Part shown: piece after piece, positions 35,852 to 45,864 of the stretch
Layout: each line of letters begins with the position of its first letter
How positions within the stretch are numbered: the stretch's first letter is position 1
Assembly (NCBI RefSeq): GCF_008124785.1
Contig: NZ_VNHU01000003.1
Location: 248,001-312,000, forward strand
Length of the DNA: 64,000 bases
Source: Aquimarina intermedia
Lineage (GTDB): Bacteria > Bacteroidota > Bacteroidia > Flavobacteriales > Flavobacteriaceae
Direction: 5' to 3'
Program-made: the position numbers and the translations under genes
The notes under the pieces: generated by a model
What the model was told of the DNA's origin: nothing
Seen by the model: only the letters and a program-made list of their open reading frames with translations
The model's database searches: none

Positions 35852-36931
35852 ATGATGAGAAAGCCTAAGCATAAAAAAAGAAAGAAGAAAGTAACGCATC
35901 TTAATCAAATTCCCGGTGCTTTGGTGTATACCGGAGAGAAAGAATCGCAAGATGTGGTTGTTGAAGTTATAAACTATAATACAGATTTTTACGGAAGAAA
36001 AGATTCCAGAACCGTAGAAGATGCCTTTGATTTTAAAGGAACAGAACATATTACATGGATAAATGTTAATGGTCTGAGCGCGATAAATGAAATTGAAAAG
36101 CTTGGACAACATTACGATTTACATCCCTTAATTCTGGAAGACATTGTTTCTACTCAGCAACGGCCCAAAATTGACGAATACAGTAATTATCTTTTTATTG
36201 TTTTCAAAATGCTCTATTTCAACGAGGATAATGAATTTGTAGCTGAGCATATGAGTTTAGTCCTGGGAGAAGATTTTGTTCTTACCTTTCAAGAGGCCGA
36301 TGGTGATGTTTTTAACTCTTTGAGAGATCGTATTGCGAATGCAAAAGGAAGAATTCGTTCTGCAGGTGCAGACTATTTGATGTTTGCAATACTCGATGCT
36401 GTGGTGGATAATTATTTTGTGATTATCGATACTATGGGAGATAAAATAGAAGTGTTGGAGGACACCCTATTTTCACAAAGAACAGACGACGGACTTACTC
36501 AGGAGATACAAGATCTGAAGAAGGAAATTTTGAAGATCAGAAGATCTGTTTTTCCATTACGCGAAGTAATTCATCGTATAGAGAGTTTGGATACGCCTTT
36601 GATTGAAGATAAAACTCAAAATTACTTAAGAGACCTGTATGACCATATCATACAAGTTTCAGAAAACATTGACATCTACCGAGAGATGATTTGGGGTCTT
36701 ATGGATATGTATATGACCACTATTAGTAACCGTATGAATGAAGTCATGAAAGTATTGACCATTATGGCATCCATTTTTATACCGTTGACTTTTATGGCAG
36801 GGATTTATGGGATGAATTTTGACTATATACCGGAGTTAAAACTTAAGTATGGTTATTTTTATCTCTGGGGAGCTATGATACTTGTGTTTGTAGGATTGTT
36901 ATATTATTTTAAAAGAAAAAAATGGTTGTAA
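35852..36931 (+). CDS. corA: CorA-family magnesium/cobalt transporter
   Basis: 359 residues. A cytoplasmic domain (1 to about 300) with long helices is followed by two C-terminal membrane segments (IMASIFIPLTFMAGIYG and YFYLWGAMILVFVGLLYYF). The selectivity motif Gly-Met-Asn is present in IYGMNFDYIPEL. It would form a pentameric Mg2+ or Co2+ channel in the inner membrane. The N-terminus is a basic stretch (KPKHKKRKKKV). No M-box-like leader is visible in the 152-base gap to recQ. Confidence 0.93.
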   Translation: MMRKPKHKKRKKKVTHLNQIPGALVYTGEKESQDVVVEVINYNTDFYGRKDSRTVEDAFDFKGTEHITWINVNGLSAINEIEKLGQHYDLHPLILEDIVSTQQRPKIDEYSNYLFIVFKMLYFNEDNEFVAEHMSLVLGEDFVLTFQEADGDVFNSLRDRIANAKGRIRSAGADYLMFAILDAVVDNYFVIIDTMGDKIEVLEDTLFSQRTDDGLTQEIQDLKKEILKIRRSVFPLREVIHRIESLDTPLIEDKTQNYLRDLYDHIIQVSENIDIYREMIWGLMDMYMTTISNRMNEVMKVLTIMASIFIPLTFMAGIYGMNFDYIPELKLKYGYFYLWGAMILVFVGLLYYFKRKKWL

Positions 36932-36933
36932 GG

Positions 36934-37827
36934 TTAGCTATCGCTAGCAAATAAATCTGAGCTTAAATAGCGGTCACCACGATCGCAAATTATGGCTACA
37001 ATAACTCCGCGATCTAACGTATTAGCTAATTTTAAAGCTGCTGTGACTGCACCACCACTACTCATACCTGAGAACACACCTTCTTCTTTGGCTAGTCGTC
37101 TTGCCATTTCGCCTGCTTCTTTTTCGCTAACCTCGATTACCTGATCAACTTTCTTTGGATTAAAAATTTTAGGTAAATATTCTTTGGGCCATTTGCGGAT
37201 TCCCGGTATGCTTGAGTTGTCTGTGGGTTGCACACCTACAATTTGAACGTCTTTAGATTGTTCTTTGAGAAAAGTAGACGTTCCCATAATAGTTCCTGTA
37301 GTGCCCATTGAAGAAACGAAATGTGTGACAGTACCATCAGTATCTCGCCAAATTTCGGGTCCGGTAGTCTTGTAGTGTGATTTCCAGTTATCATCATTTC
37401 CAAATTGATTGAGCATAATATAACCTTCATTCTTGACTTTTGATTCAGCATAGTCACGTGCACCTTCAATCCCAATATCCTTTGATGTCAGGGTAACTTT
37501 GGCACCATAGGCTCGCATTGTTTGCACTCTTTCTTTTGTGGCATTTTCCGGCATAACTAATTCGATCGAAAGCTTAAAAATTCCGGCAATCATCGCAAGG
37601 GCAATACCCGTATTTCCACTGGTAGCTTCAATTAGATTAGAAGTCGAATCAATTTCGCCACGATCCAAAGCAGACTTAATCATATTGTATGCAGCTCGAT
37701 CTTTTACGCTACCTCCCGGATTATGACCTTCCAGCTTTAGAAATAGAGAAATATTTGGATTAGAAATTAAGGAAGTAGCTTTAATCAGGGGAGTATTTCC
37801 GATCAAGTTTAAAATAGTATCAGCCAT
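36934..37827 (-). CDS. cysM: Cysteine synthase
   Basis: 297-residue PLP enzyme joining O-acetylserine and sulfide to give cysteine. The PLP lysine is in PGGSVKDRAAYNM (Lys42), the substrate loop is EATSGNTGIALAM, and FVSSMGTTGTIMG is the phosphate-binding region. Length fits CysM. The start overlaps the serine acetyltransferase stop by one base (TAATG), so the two consecutive pathway enzymes are co-translated and may form the cysteine synthase complex. Confidence 0.93.
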   Translation of the reverse strand: MADTILNLIGNTPLIKATSLISNPNISLFLKLEGHNPGGSVKDRAAYNMIKSALDRGEIDSTSNLIEATSGNTGIALAMIAGIFKLSIELVMPENATKERVQTMRAYGAKVTLTSKDIGIEGARDYAESKVKNEGYIMLNQFGNDDNWKSHYKTTGPEIWRDTDGTVTHFVSSMGTTGTIMGTSTFLKEQSKDVQIVGVQPTDNSSIPGIRKWPKEYLPKIFNPKKVDQVIEVSEKEAGEMARRLAKEEGVFSGMSSGGAVTAALKLANTLDRGVIVAIICDRGDRYLSSDLFASDS

Positions 37828-38618
37828 TATAACGCTTTTTTAATCTTTATTTCTGAGGTATTTGAAATAATTGAATTTTCCGGAACCGAACTTGTTATCC
37901 ATGTATTTCCGCCAATGATACTATTAGTACCTATAACCGTGTCTCCACCTAGTATTGTAGCATTAGCATAAATAGTCACGTTGTTTTCAATCGTTGGGTG
38001 TCGTTTAGTATTTCGAAGTTTTCTATCCACATAGAGCCCACCCAGAGTCACTCCTTGATACATATTAACGTGATCTTTGATTATTACCGTCTCGCCGATT
38101 ACTATCCCGGTAGCATGATCAATAAAAAATGAATCTCCAATCGTGGCTCCTGGATGAATATCCGTTCCACTCAATCGATGTGCATACTCTGTCATTAGCC
38201 TAGGGACTAACGGGAGGCCAAATTTAAGTAGCTGATGGCTCAATCTGTAGATGGCAATGGCATAAAAACCCGGATACGCCATATAAACTTCTTCAATAGA
38301 ATTTGCAGCAGGATCATTTTTCATAAATGCCTGAGCATCCCGATTCAACTTTGTCAAAATTGTAGGTAAACACTCAAGATAGGATTGCCAAATTTTACTA
38401 CAAGGTTTTTCAATTTCCCAACAAGCGAGGTCTACAAGTTCTTCAAAGGTATTTTCTAAAAGATTTACGTTTTTTGCAACTACTGTATCCGTATCAAAGA
38501 GTGTATAAAATAAAAGATTGGTGAAATACTCTGTCTTCTCTTTTAATTTTAACTTTAAATTCGGATTTTTCTTTTGTTCCTTTATCTTAGCTATTATTGC
38601 TGCTCTTTCTTCAGTCAT
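37827..38618 (-). CDS. cysE: Serine O-acetyltransferase
   Basis: 263 residues from the chosen start. An N-terminal helical domain is followed by a left-handed beta-helix ([41 protein letters not shown]) with the catalytic His in the DHATG loop, then [27 protein letters not shown]. It makes O-acetylserine from serine and acetyl-CoA. The frame is open back to an ATG at 38660; ATG 38618 ([12 protein letters not shown]) looks more protein-like, but the choice is not certain. Forms an operon with the cysteine synthase gene by a one-base overlap. Confidence 0.92.
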   Translation of the reverse strand: MTEERAAIIAKIKEQKKNPNLKLKLKEKTEYFTNLLFYTLFDTDTVVAKNVNLLENTFEELVDLACWEIEKPCSKIWQSYLECLPTILTKLNRDAQAFMKNDPAANSIEEVYMAYPGFYAIAIYRLSHQLLKFGLPLVPRLMTEYAHRLSGTDIHPGATIGDSFFIDHATGIVIGETVIIKDHVNMYQGVTLGGLYVDRKLRNTKRHPTIENNVTIYANATILGGDTVIGTNSIIGGNTWITSSVPENSIISNTSEIKIKKAL

Positions 38619-38774
38619 ATTAGACAAATCTTTAACAGTAAAGATATAGATAATCTTCACAATTCTGTTTGATTAATCCATAAAACCTTATGGGAAGCTA
38701 TCATTACTTTAAAGTTTCGTTAATAGTGAATTTAAAAGCTATATTTTAGTATTTTTAGGTCAAAGATACCCTCT

Positions 38775-39449
38775 ATGCAACAAGTACCCGAGTCAATTTT
38801 CTCGTTCCTAAATGATCTAAAAAAAAATAATGACAGGGACTGGATGTCCGAAAATAAGACGCGTTATAAAGAAGGGGAAACACACTTAAAAAGATTTTAC
38901 GAAACAATTAAGGATAAACTCAATGAGAAGGATGAGATAGAAAAAGTTAAAATTTTTAGGATCAACAGAGATATACGCTTTAGTAAAGATAAAACACCTT
39001 ATAATATTCATCGCAGTGCAAGTTTTAGCAGAGCTGGTTTGCAAAGACGTGGTGGGTATTATCTACGTATTGAAGCTGGTAACAGCCGAGTTGCAGGTGG
39101 ATTTTTTAACCCTAATCCTCAAGATCTTTTAAGAATACGGAAAGAATTTTCCTTAGATGATAGTGAAATTCGTGAAATATTGGAACAAAAAGATTTTAAG
39201 AAGGCTTTTGATGGGTTTAGCACATTGAATCAGGTTAAAACTGCACCAAAAGGATTTAATAAGGACCATCCGGCTATTGATTTAATTCGTAATAAATCGT
39301 TTGTGGTTTCTCATGCTTTTACGGATCAGGAAGTTTTGGCTCCAGACTTTGCTGACAATGTTATATATCATTATGAATTATTACGACCTTTTTTTGATTA
39401 TATGAGTGATGTTTTGACAACAGATTTAAATGGGGAACCCTTGGTTTAA
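38775..39449 (+). CDS. DUF2461 family protein
   Basis: 224 residues with the family landmarks IFSFLNDLKKNNDRDWMSENKTRY at the start, KVKIFRINRDIRFSKDKTPYN (near 60), and GGYYLRIEAGNSRVAGGFFNP. No signal peptide, so cytoplasmic. The family is widespread and conserved but its biochemical role is unknown. The gene sits 21-30 bases before gap on the same strand and may be co-transcribed with it. Confidence 0.88.
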   Translation: MQQVPESIFSFLNDLKKNNDRDWMSENKTRYKEGETHLKRFYETIKDKLNEKDEIEKVKIFRINRDIRFSKDKTPYNIHRSASFSRAGLQRRGGYYLRIEAGNSRVAGGFFNPNPQDLLRIRKEFSLDDSEIREILEQKDFKKAFDGFSTLNQVKTAPKGFNKDHPAIDLIRNKSFVVSHAFTDQEVLAPDFADNVIYHYELLRPFFDYMSDVLTTDLNGEPLV

Positions 39450-39479
39450 GATATACATAATATAATTAAAATGATTACT

Positions 39480-40469
39480 ATGAAAAGAATTGCGATAAAT
39501 GGATTTGGAAGAATAGGAAGAGCTGCTCTCAAAATATTAATGGAGGATCCTGATTACGAGATTGTTGCTGTTAATGACCTTATGCCAATTGAATCTGCTA
39601 GCTACTTACTCAAATATGATAGCGTGTATGGTATTTATGATAAAGAGGTAAGTGTAGCCAACGATAAGCTGAAAGTCGGTGAGCATTTAATTCATTTTTT
39701 CAATGAAAAAGATCCAGCACAACTTCCTTGGAAAGAAAATGCCGTCGACATTGTGATTGAAAGTACCGGTTTTTTTACAAAAAGAGAGGACGCCGAAAAA
39801 CACATATATGCCGGAGCCACAAATGTTATTATTTCTGGACCCACCAAGAGTAAAGATACTCCGATGGTTGTTCACGGTGTGAATACCAAAGAAGGAAAAA
39901 CTGCGATTTTTTCCTGTGCCAGTTGCACCACCAATAATATAAGTCCCGTAGTTGAGATTTTAGGAAGAAGAATTGGAATTCAAAAAGCCATTTTGAATAC
40001 AATCCACGCCTACACAGCGTCCCAATCATTGGTTGATGGTTCATCAAAGAAAAATCCACGTATGGGTAGAGCAGGAGCAATCAATCTAACACCGACTTCG
40101 ACCGGTGCGGCAATTGCCACGACAAAAGTGTTGCCAGAGTTTGAAGGTAAGTTTGATGGGGTCGCTATACGAACACCTGTTCCTGTTGGATCTGTAAGTG
40201 ATGTTACATTTATTGCAGCACGTAATACCAGTCCGGAAGAAATAAATAAAATTTTACAGGAAGAAGCTATCACTGATCGCTATGCAGAAGTGCTGGATAT
40301 CACGTACGAACCTATAGTTTCTTCAGACATTAAACAAAACACGTACGCATCTGTTGTGGATGCATCCATGACAAGAGTTGTCGATGGAGATTTGGTAAAA
40401 CTTATGATTTGGTATGATAATGAGTGGGGTTTTACCAGTCAAATGATCAGGCAGCTAAAAGAAATTTAG
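39480..40469 (+). CDS. gap: Glyceraldehyde-3-phosphate dehydrogenase
   Basis: 329 residues (332 if the ATG at 39471 is used). NAD-binding motif INGFGRIGR, an Asp at the end of the second strand (VNDLM) favouring NAD, catalytic Cys in SCASCTTNNISPV (near 150), and HAYTASQSLVDGSSKKNPRMGRAGAINLTPTSTGAA. It oxidises glyceraldehyde 3-phosphate to 1,3-bisphosphoglycerate. The His-Ala-Tyr-Thr sequence at the catalytic His differs from the classic HSYTNDQ but is common in this branch. A strong terminator follows. Confidence 0.95.
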   Translation: MKRIAINGFGRIGRAALKILMEDPDYEIVAVNDLMPIESASYLLKYDSVYGIYDKEVSVANDKLKVGEHLIHFFNEKDPAQLPWKENAVDIVIESTGFFTKREDAEKHIYAGATNVIISGPTKSKDTPMVVHGVNTKEGKTAIFSCASCTTNNISPVVEILGRRIGIQKAILNTIHAYTASQSLVDGSSKKNPRMGRAGAINLTPTSTGAAIATTKVLPEFEGKFDGVAIRTPVPVGSVSDVTFIAARNTSPEEINKILQEEAITDRYAEVLDITYEPIVSSDIKQNTYASVVDASMTRVVDGDLVKLMIWYDNEWGFTSQMIRQLKEI

Positions 40470-40486
40470 ACAAAAAATTATTAATT

Positions 40487-40521
40487 AAAAAGCCGTATGA
40501 ATTAGTTTCATACGGCTTTTT
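40487..40521. terminator. Terminator between gap and the NlpC/P60 gene
   Basis: A 14-bp stem (AAAAAGCCGTATGA / TCATACGGCTTTTT) with a 7-base loop, with A and T runs at the ends, so it serves both converging genes. Confidence 0.9.
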
Positions 40522-40539
40522 ATATACTAGCTTATAAAA

Positions 40540-41289
40540 TCAAATAATACGTTTTATTACTCTCAGTTTATGGGTGTGTGTGCGTTTTTCAGTATTGAAG
40601 ATTCCGGTATGATCCAGACGATCTACCCGCACATGACCGTGTGCATGGATTATATAATTATCTTGCATAATAATGCCCACATGTGTTATGGCACCCTCAT
40701 CATTATCAAAAAAAGCTAAATCTCCGGGTTCACTTTCCTCAATAAAGCTTAAAGCTTCACCTTGAGTGGCTTGTTGAGAGGCATCTCTAAGTAGTTTATA
40801 GCCATTTAATTTATAAACCATTTGCGTGAAACCACTACAATCAATTCCAAATATAGTTTTACCACCCCACAAATACGGTGCGTTAAGAAATAAATAGGCA
40901 GTTTCTACCAGTTTACTTTTTGCACCTGTTTTTTCAATACGAATACCATCATAGCTGTGTCTGAAAACGTCTAAAGCTACTAAAGATGAACCAAATGGAA
41001 TTGGTAAGAGTTGTTTGTTTTCAGTACTTACAAATTCAACCATATCGCCAACCAAACTTACTGGTTTGTCCGCTATATCTTTATAGGTAGCTTCATCAAT
41101 TTCCAGATATTGCTTATTATCTATCCAACCTTCATACTTATCGAAAGCTAGTCTAATGCGACTCCATTTTTTTCGTTGTTCCAAAACTTTGAAATGCTCG
41201 CCATAAAAAACCTGAGAAACCATTTCACTTGGATCTCTAGGCTCAAAACGCAGAGGAACAATGCTAAGATTGCAAATACCGTATTGCAT
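40540..41289 (-). CDS. NlpC/P60 cysteine peptidase with SH3-like domain
   Basis: 249 residues. The N-terminal ~120 residues contain an SH3b-like region (VFYGEHFKVLEQRKKWSRIRLAFDKYEGWIDNKQY). The C40 peptidase domain has the nucleophile in FGIDCSGFTQMVYKL, the His in GAITHVGIIM, and a third polar residue in IIHAHGHVRVD. Such enzymes cut the D-Glu to diamino acid bond of peptidoglycan peptides. No signal peptide is visible, so it may act on imported muropeptides in the cytoplasm, similar to YkfC-like enzymes. Confidence 0.9.
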   Translation of the reverse strand: MQYGICNLSIVPLRFEPRDPSEMVSQVFYGEHFKVLEQRKKWSRIRLAFDKYEGWIDNKQYLEIDEATYKDIADKPVSLVGDMVEFVSTENKQLLPIPFGSSLVALDVFRHSYDGIRIEKTGAKSKLVETAYLFLNAPYLWGGKTIFGIDCSGFTQMVYKLNGYKLLRDASQQATQGEALSFIEESEPGDLAFFDNDEGAITHVGIIMQDNYIIHAHGHVRVDRLDHTGIFNTEKRTHTHKLRVIKRII

Positions 41290-41324
41290 GTAAATGTTAT
41301 AAGTTAATTAATCTTATGATTTTG

Positions 41325-42503
41325 CTACATGCGCTCAATAACCATTGCAGAAGCACCACCACCACCGTTGCAAATTGCAGCGGCACCAATTTTACCATTG
41401 TTTTGATCTAAAACATTCATTAAGGTGATTAAAATTCTAACACCCGAACATCCCAGAGGGTGTCCTAAAGAAACAGCTCCACCATTTACATTAGTATTTT
41501 CACAGTTTAATCCAAGAATTTTCATATTGGCAAGACCTACAACAGAAAATGCTTCATTAAACTCGAAGTAATCCACTTCATCTAATGAAATCCCTGCTTT
41601 AGATATAGCTTTAGGTAAAGCTTTTGAAGGTGCAGTAGTAAACCAAACCGGCTCATGCGCTGCATCAGCATATGATTTAATTTTCACTAGTGGTGTTAAC
41701 CCTAGCTCATTTGCTTTGTCGGCACTCATTACTATTACTGCACCGGCACCATCATTTATTGTCGAAGCATTGGCAGCAGTTACCGTACCATCTTTAGAAA
41801 AAGCCGGACGTAAAGATGGGATCTTATCCATTTTCACATTCTTAAATTCTTCATCTTGCGACACCATTACAGGCTCTCCTCTTCGTTGCGGAACTGCTAC
41901 AGGAACTACTTCATTATCAAATTTACCTTCGTCCCAAGCCTTTGCAGAACGCTTATAAGATTCAATAGCAAAAGCATCCTGATCCTCTCTGGAAAATTCA
42001 TATTCCTTAGCGCATAAATCTGCACAAACTCCCATTGCATTATGATCATATGCATCAACTAAACCATCTTTTTGCATGCCATCTTCCAGTGTTTGAGGGC
42101 CGAATTTATGTCCATTTCTCAAGCGTACATAATGAGGAATCAAGCTCATGTTCTCCATACCACCCGCTACAACAATATCTGCATCACCCAGCGCAATAGA
42201 TTGTGCAGCTTGCATCACCGCTTTCATACCACTTGCACAAACTTTGTTAATGGTAGTACAAGGAACTTCAAATCCAATACCGGCAGCAATGGCGGCTTGT
42301 CTTGCAGGAGCTTGACCATTACCAGCTTGTACAACATTACCCATGATAACTTCCTGTACCATTTCAGGTTTAAGATTAATTTTGTCCAAAGCACCTTTGA
42401 TTGCAGTAGCACCTAATTGAACAGCAGGTACTGTCGACAGGCTTCCCATAAAACTTCCAATCGGCGTACGTGCAGCCGATACTATTACAACTTCTTTACT
42501 CAT
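41325..42503 (-). CDS. Acetyl-CoA C-acyltransferase (thiolase)
   Basis: 392-residue thiolase. The acyl-enzyme Cys is in INKVCASGMKAV (near 88), the two catalytic loops are NGGAVSLGHPLGCSG and CNGGGGASAMVIE with the second Cys. It condenses two acetyl-CoA or cleaves 3-ketoacyl-CoA; the sequence opening MSKEVVIVSAARTPIGSF suggests the biosynthetic acetyl-CoA acetyltransferase type. It stands alone, 35 bases after the NlpC/P60 gene start, with no beta-oxidation partners beside it. Confidence 0.94.
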   Translation of the reverse strand: MSKEVVIVSAARTPIGSFMGSLSTVPAVQLGATAIKGALDKINLKPEMVQEVIMGNVVQAGNGQAPARQAAIAAGIGFEVPCTTINKVCASGMKAVMQAAQSIALGDADIVVAGGMENMSLIPHYVRLRNGHKFGPQTLEDGMQKDGLVDAYDHNAMGVCADLCAKEYEFSREDQDAFAIESYKRSAKAWDEGKFDNEVVPVAVPQRRGEPVMVSQDEEFKNVKMDKIPSLRPAFSKDGTVTAANASTINDGAGAVIVMSADKANELGLTPLVKIKSYADAAHEPVWFTTAPSKALPKAISKAGISLDEVDYFEFNEAFSVVGLANMKILGLNCENTNVNGGAVSLGHPLGCSGVRILITLMNVLDQNNGKIGAAAICNGGGGASAMVIERM

Positions 42504-42617
42504 TATATAGATTTTAAAATGTGTGTATTGTTATTTTGCGAATTTAAGGATTTTTGTAGGATTTGCATAAGGAAGTTACCAACAGTCTCATGCTATCAGT
42601 ACTCTCATAATTTTTAG

Positions 42618-42625
42618 TACTTTTG
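42618..42625 (+). promoter_or_regulatory. Candidate -7 element of the HD phosphohydrolase gene
   Basis: TACTTTTG fits TAnnTTTG and lies 24 bases before the GTG start at 42649, giving a short untranslated leader. No -33 TTG at the proper spacing. Confidence 0.4.
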
Positions 42626-42648
42626 ATTAAATAAATGAATCCGCTCTA

Positions 42649-44694
42649 GTGAAAAATTTTTTGAATCAGCTTTATAAAAATCAGTCATACATTTATAAAG
42701 CGCTATTATTTATCTGTGCTTCTTTTTTAATCGTATACATATTTCCTAAAGGAGGCGTGTTTAAGTACGAATTCACCAAAGGAAAGCCCTGGCAATACGA
42801 TAACTTATATGCGCCTTTTGATTTTGCTATAGCAAAAACGCCTGAAGAAGTAGCCGCTGATAAGGCAAAAATCGCAGAGAATAGCATTCCGTACTTTGAG
42901 TATGATACCGTAATTGCTAATAGAGCTAAACAGGCATTTTCAGAGACTTTTGCTTCCAACCTTAAGGTATTGGATTTAAGTAGTTCTGGGGATCAGGCTA
43001 GACTTTTTGGACGTGTCTTACTAAATGATATCTATCGTTACGGTGTTTTAGAAGAGCGTTATGCATACGATGAAAAAAGACAGATATATTTAAATAAAGG
43101 TAATCAGGCGGAGGCGGTTTCTTACGGACAATTACTTACATCGGACCAACTTACGAGTTTGATAAACTCTAGAATAGACAATAGTGAATACGCAAAATTC
43201 AAAAATGGATTTATAGCGTTGTTCTATGATTTAGTTAGCCCAAATGTTCGACTGAACAGAGAATTAACAGAAAGTAGCTTACAAAATGAGATAGATAAAG
43301 TACTTACTACCCGGGGTAGTGTATCCAAAAATAGTAGGATAATTGCCAAAGGCGAAGTGGTCGAGGGTATCAAACTACAAATGTTGATATCGCTCAAATC
43401 CGAATATGAATCTCAAGTCTGGAGTGATAAAAATTTTTACTGGATTGTTGTCGGCTATAGTGTCTTAGTTTCTCTTGCGTTGTTGATGCTTCTATTATTT
43501 TTGAGAAAGTACAGGAAAGATATTTTTGATAATAATGCGCAAGTAACATTTATTATATTTAATGTGCTTGTAATGGTTATTGTAACAACTCTGGTTGTAA
43601 AATATAAAGCTAATTACATTTATATTGTACCGCTAAGTATATTGCCATTAGTTTTAAAAGCATTTTTTGATTCTAGAGTAGGTCTGTTTACGCATGTTAT
43701 TACTGTTTTGATCCTGGGTTTTGTGGTTCCTAATAGTTATGAGTATACTTTTTTGCAGATTATTGCAGGTATCGTGACTATTCTGACGATCTCCGAATCT
43801 TTTAGACGGGCTAATTTATTTTTGTCAGTTGGACAAATTACGACGAACTATATCTTAGCGTATATTGCGTTTCATCTGATTCATGAAGGTAACGTAAACA
43901 CAATTGATTGGACTACAGTTCTGTTCTTTGTTCTTGGTGGATTGGCCACACTTATGGTACATCCTCTTATTTATGCTTATGAGAAAATATTCGGATTAGT
44001 TTCTGATGTTTCATTATTAGAACTCAGTGATACCAATTCTAAATTACTAAAAGAGCTTTCTGATAAGGCACCGGGCACTTTTCATCATTCCTTAAATGTA
44101 GCTAATATAGCGGAAGCTGCTGCTAATGAAATTGGTGCGAACTCTATGTTGGTTAGGGTAGGAGCTTTATATCATGATATTGGGAAAATGGCAAATCCAA
44201 CATTTTTCACAGAGAATCAATCGGCTTCCGGAAATGCGCATGATGTATTATCTGCAAAAGAAAGTGCCAAAATTATTATAGACCATGTAATTAGAGGGGT
44301 AGAAATTGCAAAGCGAAATAAATTACCCGATCGAATTATTGATTTTATTCGAACGCATCACGGTACGAGTACGGTTTATTATTTCTATAGTAAAGAAAAA
44401 GAAGTAAACGACAATGTTTTGATTCAGGATTTTCAATATCCGGGACCTAAGCCTTTTTCTAAAGAAACTGCCATCTTAATGATGAGTGATAGTGTCGAAG
44501 CAGCTTCAAAGAGTTTAAAAAATCCTACCAGTAGTTTAATCGATACTTTTGTCGAAAAAATTATCAATAAGCAAATGGCCGAGGGTCAATTTTTAAATTC
44601 TAATATAACCTTTAAAGAAATACAACAGGTTAAAAAGGTTTTTAAACGAAAATTAACAAATATCTATCATTTGAGAATTGAGTATCCCGAATAA
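42649..44694 (+). CDS. 7TM-HD phosphohydrolase, PgpH-like
   Basis: 681 residues. One N-terminal membrane segment, an extracytoplasmic 7TMR-HDED domain (about 45-260), seven membrane segments (about 270-450), and a C-terminal HD domain with HHSLNVANIAEAAANEIGAN, the HD pair in ALYHDIGKMANP, and FIRTHHGTSTVYYF. In PgpH of Gram-positive bacteria this enzyme hydrolyses cyclic di-AMP. The start is GTG 42649; the nearby ATG at 42635 is out of frame and soon reaches a stop. Monocistronic. Confidence 0.93.
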   Translation: MKNFLNQLYKNQSYIYKALLFICASFLIVYIFPKGGVFKYEFTKGKPWQYDNLYAPFDFAIAKTPEEVAADKAKIAENSIPYFEYDTVIANRAKQAFSETFASNLKVLDLSSSGDQARLFGRVLLNDIYRYGVLEERYAYDEKRQIYLNKGNQAEAVSYGQLLTSDQLTSLINSRIDNSEYAKFKNGFIALFYDLVSPNVRLNRELTESSLQNEIDKVLTTRGSVSKNSRIIAKGEVVEGIKLQMLISLKSEYESQVWSDKNFYWIVVGYSVLVSLALLMLLLFLRKYRKDIFDNNAQVTFIIFNVLVMVIVTTLVVKYKANYIYIVPLSILPLVLKAFFDSRVGLFTHVITVLILGFVVPNSYEYTFLQIIAGIVTILTISESFRRANLFLSVGQITTNYILAYIAFHLIHEGNVNTIDWTTVLFFVLGGLATLMVHPLIYAYEKIFGLVSDVSLLELSDTNSKLLKELSDKAPGTFHHSLNVANIAEAAANEIGANSMLVRVGALYHDIGKMANPTFFTENQSASGNAHDVLSAKESAKIIIDHVIRGVEIAKRNKLPDRIIDFIRTHHGTSTVYYFYSKEKEVNDNVLIQDFQYPGPKPFSKETAILMMSDSVEAASKSLKNPTSSLIDTFVEKIINKQMAEGQFLNSNITFKEIQQVKKVFKRKLTNIYHLRIEYPE

Positions 44695-44733
44695 AAAGAA
44701 ACGTACGTCAAAAGTAAAAGGTACCACTAAAGC

Positions 44734-45003
44734 TTATAAATACTTTTTATCCATCCAAAAAGTTCCGAAGGGAATTAGCGAACAAATAAGAACAATTCCT
44801 AAAGTTTTACCATTCCAGTTTTTATCTGATTTTACTAAAACTGCCAGAGCTACATAGGCTACAAAGAGGATACCATGTGCCATACCCACAGTTTTGTTAG
44901 CTTCTGGCATGTCCATTAAATATTTAAGTGGCATGGTAACAAAAAGAATCAGTAGAAATGAAATTCCCTCAAGGTAACTAACAATTTTGAACGTGCTGAT
45001 CAT
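44734..45003 (-). CDS. DUF3817 small membrane protein
   Basis: 89 residues with three hydrophobic segments (ISFLLILFVTMPLKYLM, GILFVAYVALAVLV, TLGIVLICSLIPFGTFWM) and the family words YLEGISFL and HGILF. Inner-membrane protein of unknown role. It follows the VTT-domain gene by 15 bases and probably shares its transcript. Confidence 0.85.
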   Translation of the reverse strand: MISTFKIVSYLEGISFLLILFVTMPLKYLMDMPEANKTVGMAHGILFVAYVALAVLVKSDKNWNGKTLGIVLICSLIPFGTFWMDKKYL

Positions 45004-45018
45004 GTATTTGTAATTTTT

Positions 45019-45660
45019 TTAAAGGAGACTAAAAATTGCAATTGCGTAGAGATAAAATCGTACAAAACGAAGTAAACCAAAGAGTAAATACCCGATAAAG
45101 GAATACTTAATCATTCCAGCAGCGATACTTGTCATTGAAAAAGGGATAGGAAGTAAAGCACCAACAATAATTAAAAAGCCACCCCATTTACGAGTGTTTT
45201 TAATGTGTTTAGCCATCTTTATTTCTAAATAATCATGCATAGCCGGAATTTTGGTAATTGATTTACCAATGAAATAAGAAATGATACCACCGATATAAGA
45301 GAGCAGTGCCAATATAGATAGATATAGTATAGGGGTTGTTGCTTTGTCACTCCAGGCAATAAAAATTTCTGGAGGTACAAGTCCTAAAAAGGACTCTGAA
45401 GCAAAAAATACAGCGAAAACCACATAATCTGAATAATTCTCAGTTACATATAATAATACATCGTTTACATTTATTACAAAGTAATTTACGAACAAAAGAG
45501 CAGCTATAAAAAGAAGGATAGGGGGTAAGGCCTTCTTTATACTCAATCCTAAAAACTTATAAAACCCTGTATAAGTATAGTATTGGTGAAGCAGCTGTAG
45601 TTTGCTCTTTTTTTCAGATCTGGTATTACTCTTCATATTCTTTTTCTGATCGTTTTTCAA
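45019..45660 (-). CDS. VTT/DedA-like membrane protein
   Basis: 213 residues with about five membrane segments. The signature SNARE-associated (VTT) region lies at about 95-200: FFASESFLGLVPPEIFIAWS, YIGGIISYFIGKSI and GGFLIIVGALLPIPFSMTSIAAGMIKYSF, with the conserved Gly and Pro pattern. The family is linked to lipid flipping in the inner membrane. The basic N-terminus (KNDQKKNMKSNTRSEKKSK) is cytoplasmic. First gene of a two-gene unit with the DUF3817 gene. Confidence 0.83.
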   Translation of the reverse strand: MKNDQKKNMKSNTRSEKKSKLQLLHQYYTYTGFYKFLGLSIKKALPPILLFIAALLFVNYFVINVNDVLLYVTENYSDYVVFAVFFASESFLGLVPPEIFIAWSDKATTPILYLSILALLSYIGGIISYFIGKSITKIPAMHDYLEIKMAKHIKNTRKWGGFLIIVGALLPIPFSMTSIAAGMIKYSFIGYLLFGLLRFVRFYLYAIAIFSLL

Positions 45661-45810
45661 TGGTGCAAAAATAAGTTTTATACATGTTTTATGAGGTATA
45701 AATACAGCTATTTTTTAAGCAAAATCTAATAAATTAATCTAAAAAAAAGTTAATCTTTTCTTTTTGTATGAATAACGGTAAAAACTAAAATTAATTTGAT
45801 TTTTTTACAC

Positions 45811-45840
45811 AAAAAACCCTAACTAAAAGATAGCTAGGGT
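45811..45840 (-). terminator. Terminator of the 129-residue protein gene
   Basis: On the minus strand ACCCTAGCTA pairs with TAGTTAGGGT (one G-T wobble) across a 10-base centre, followed by TTTTTT. It lies 25 bases after the stop. Confidence 0.83.
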
Positions 45841-45864
45841 ACATGTGTTTAAGATATTGAAGTC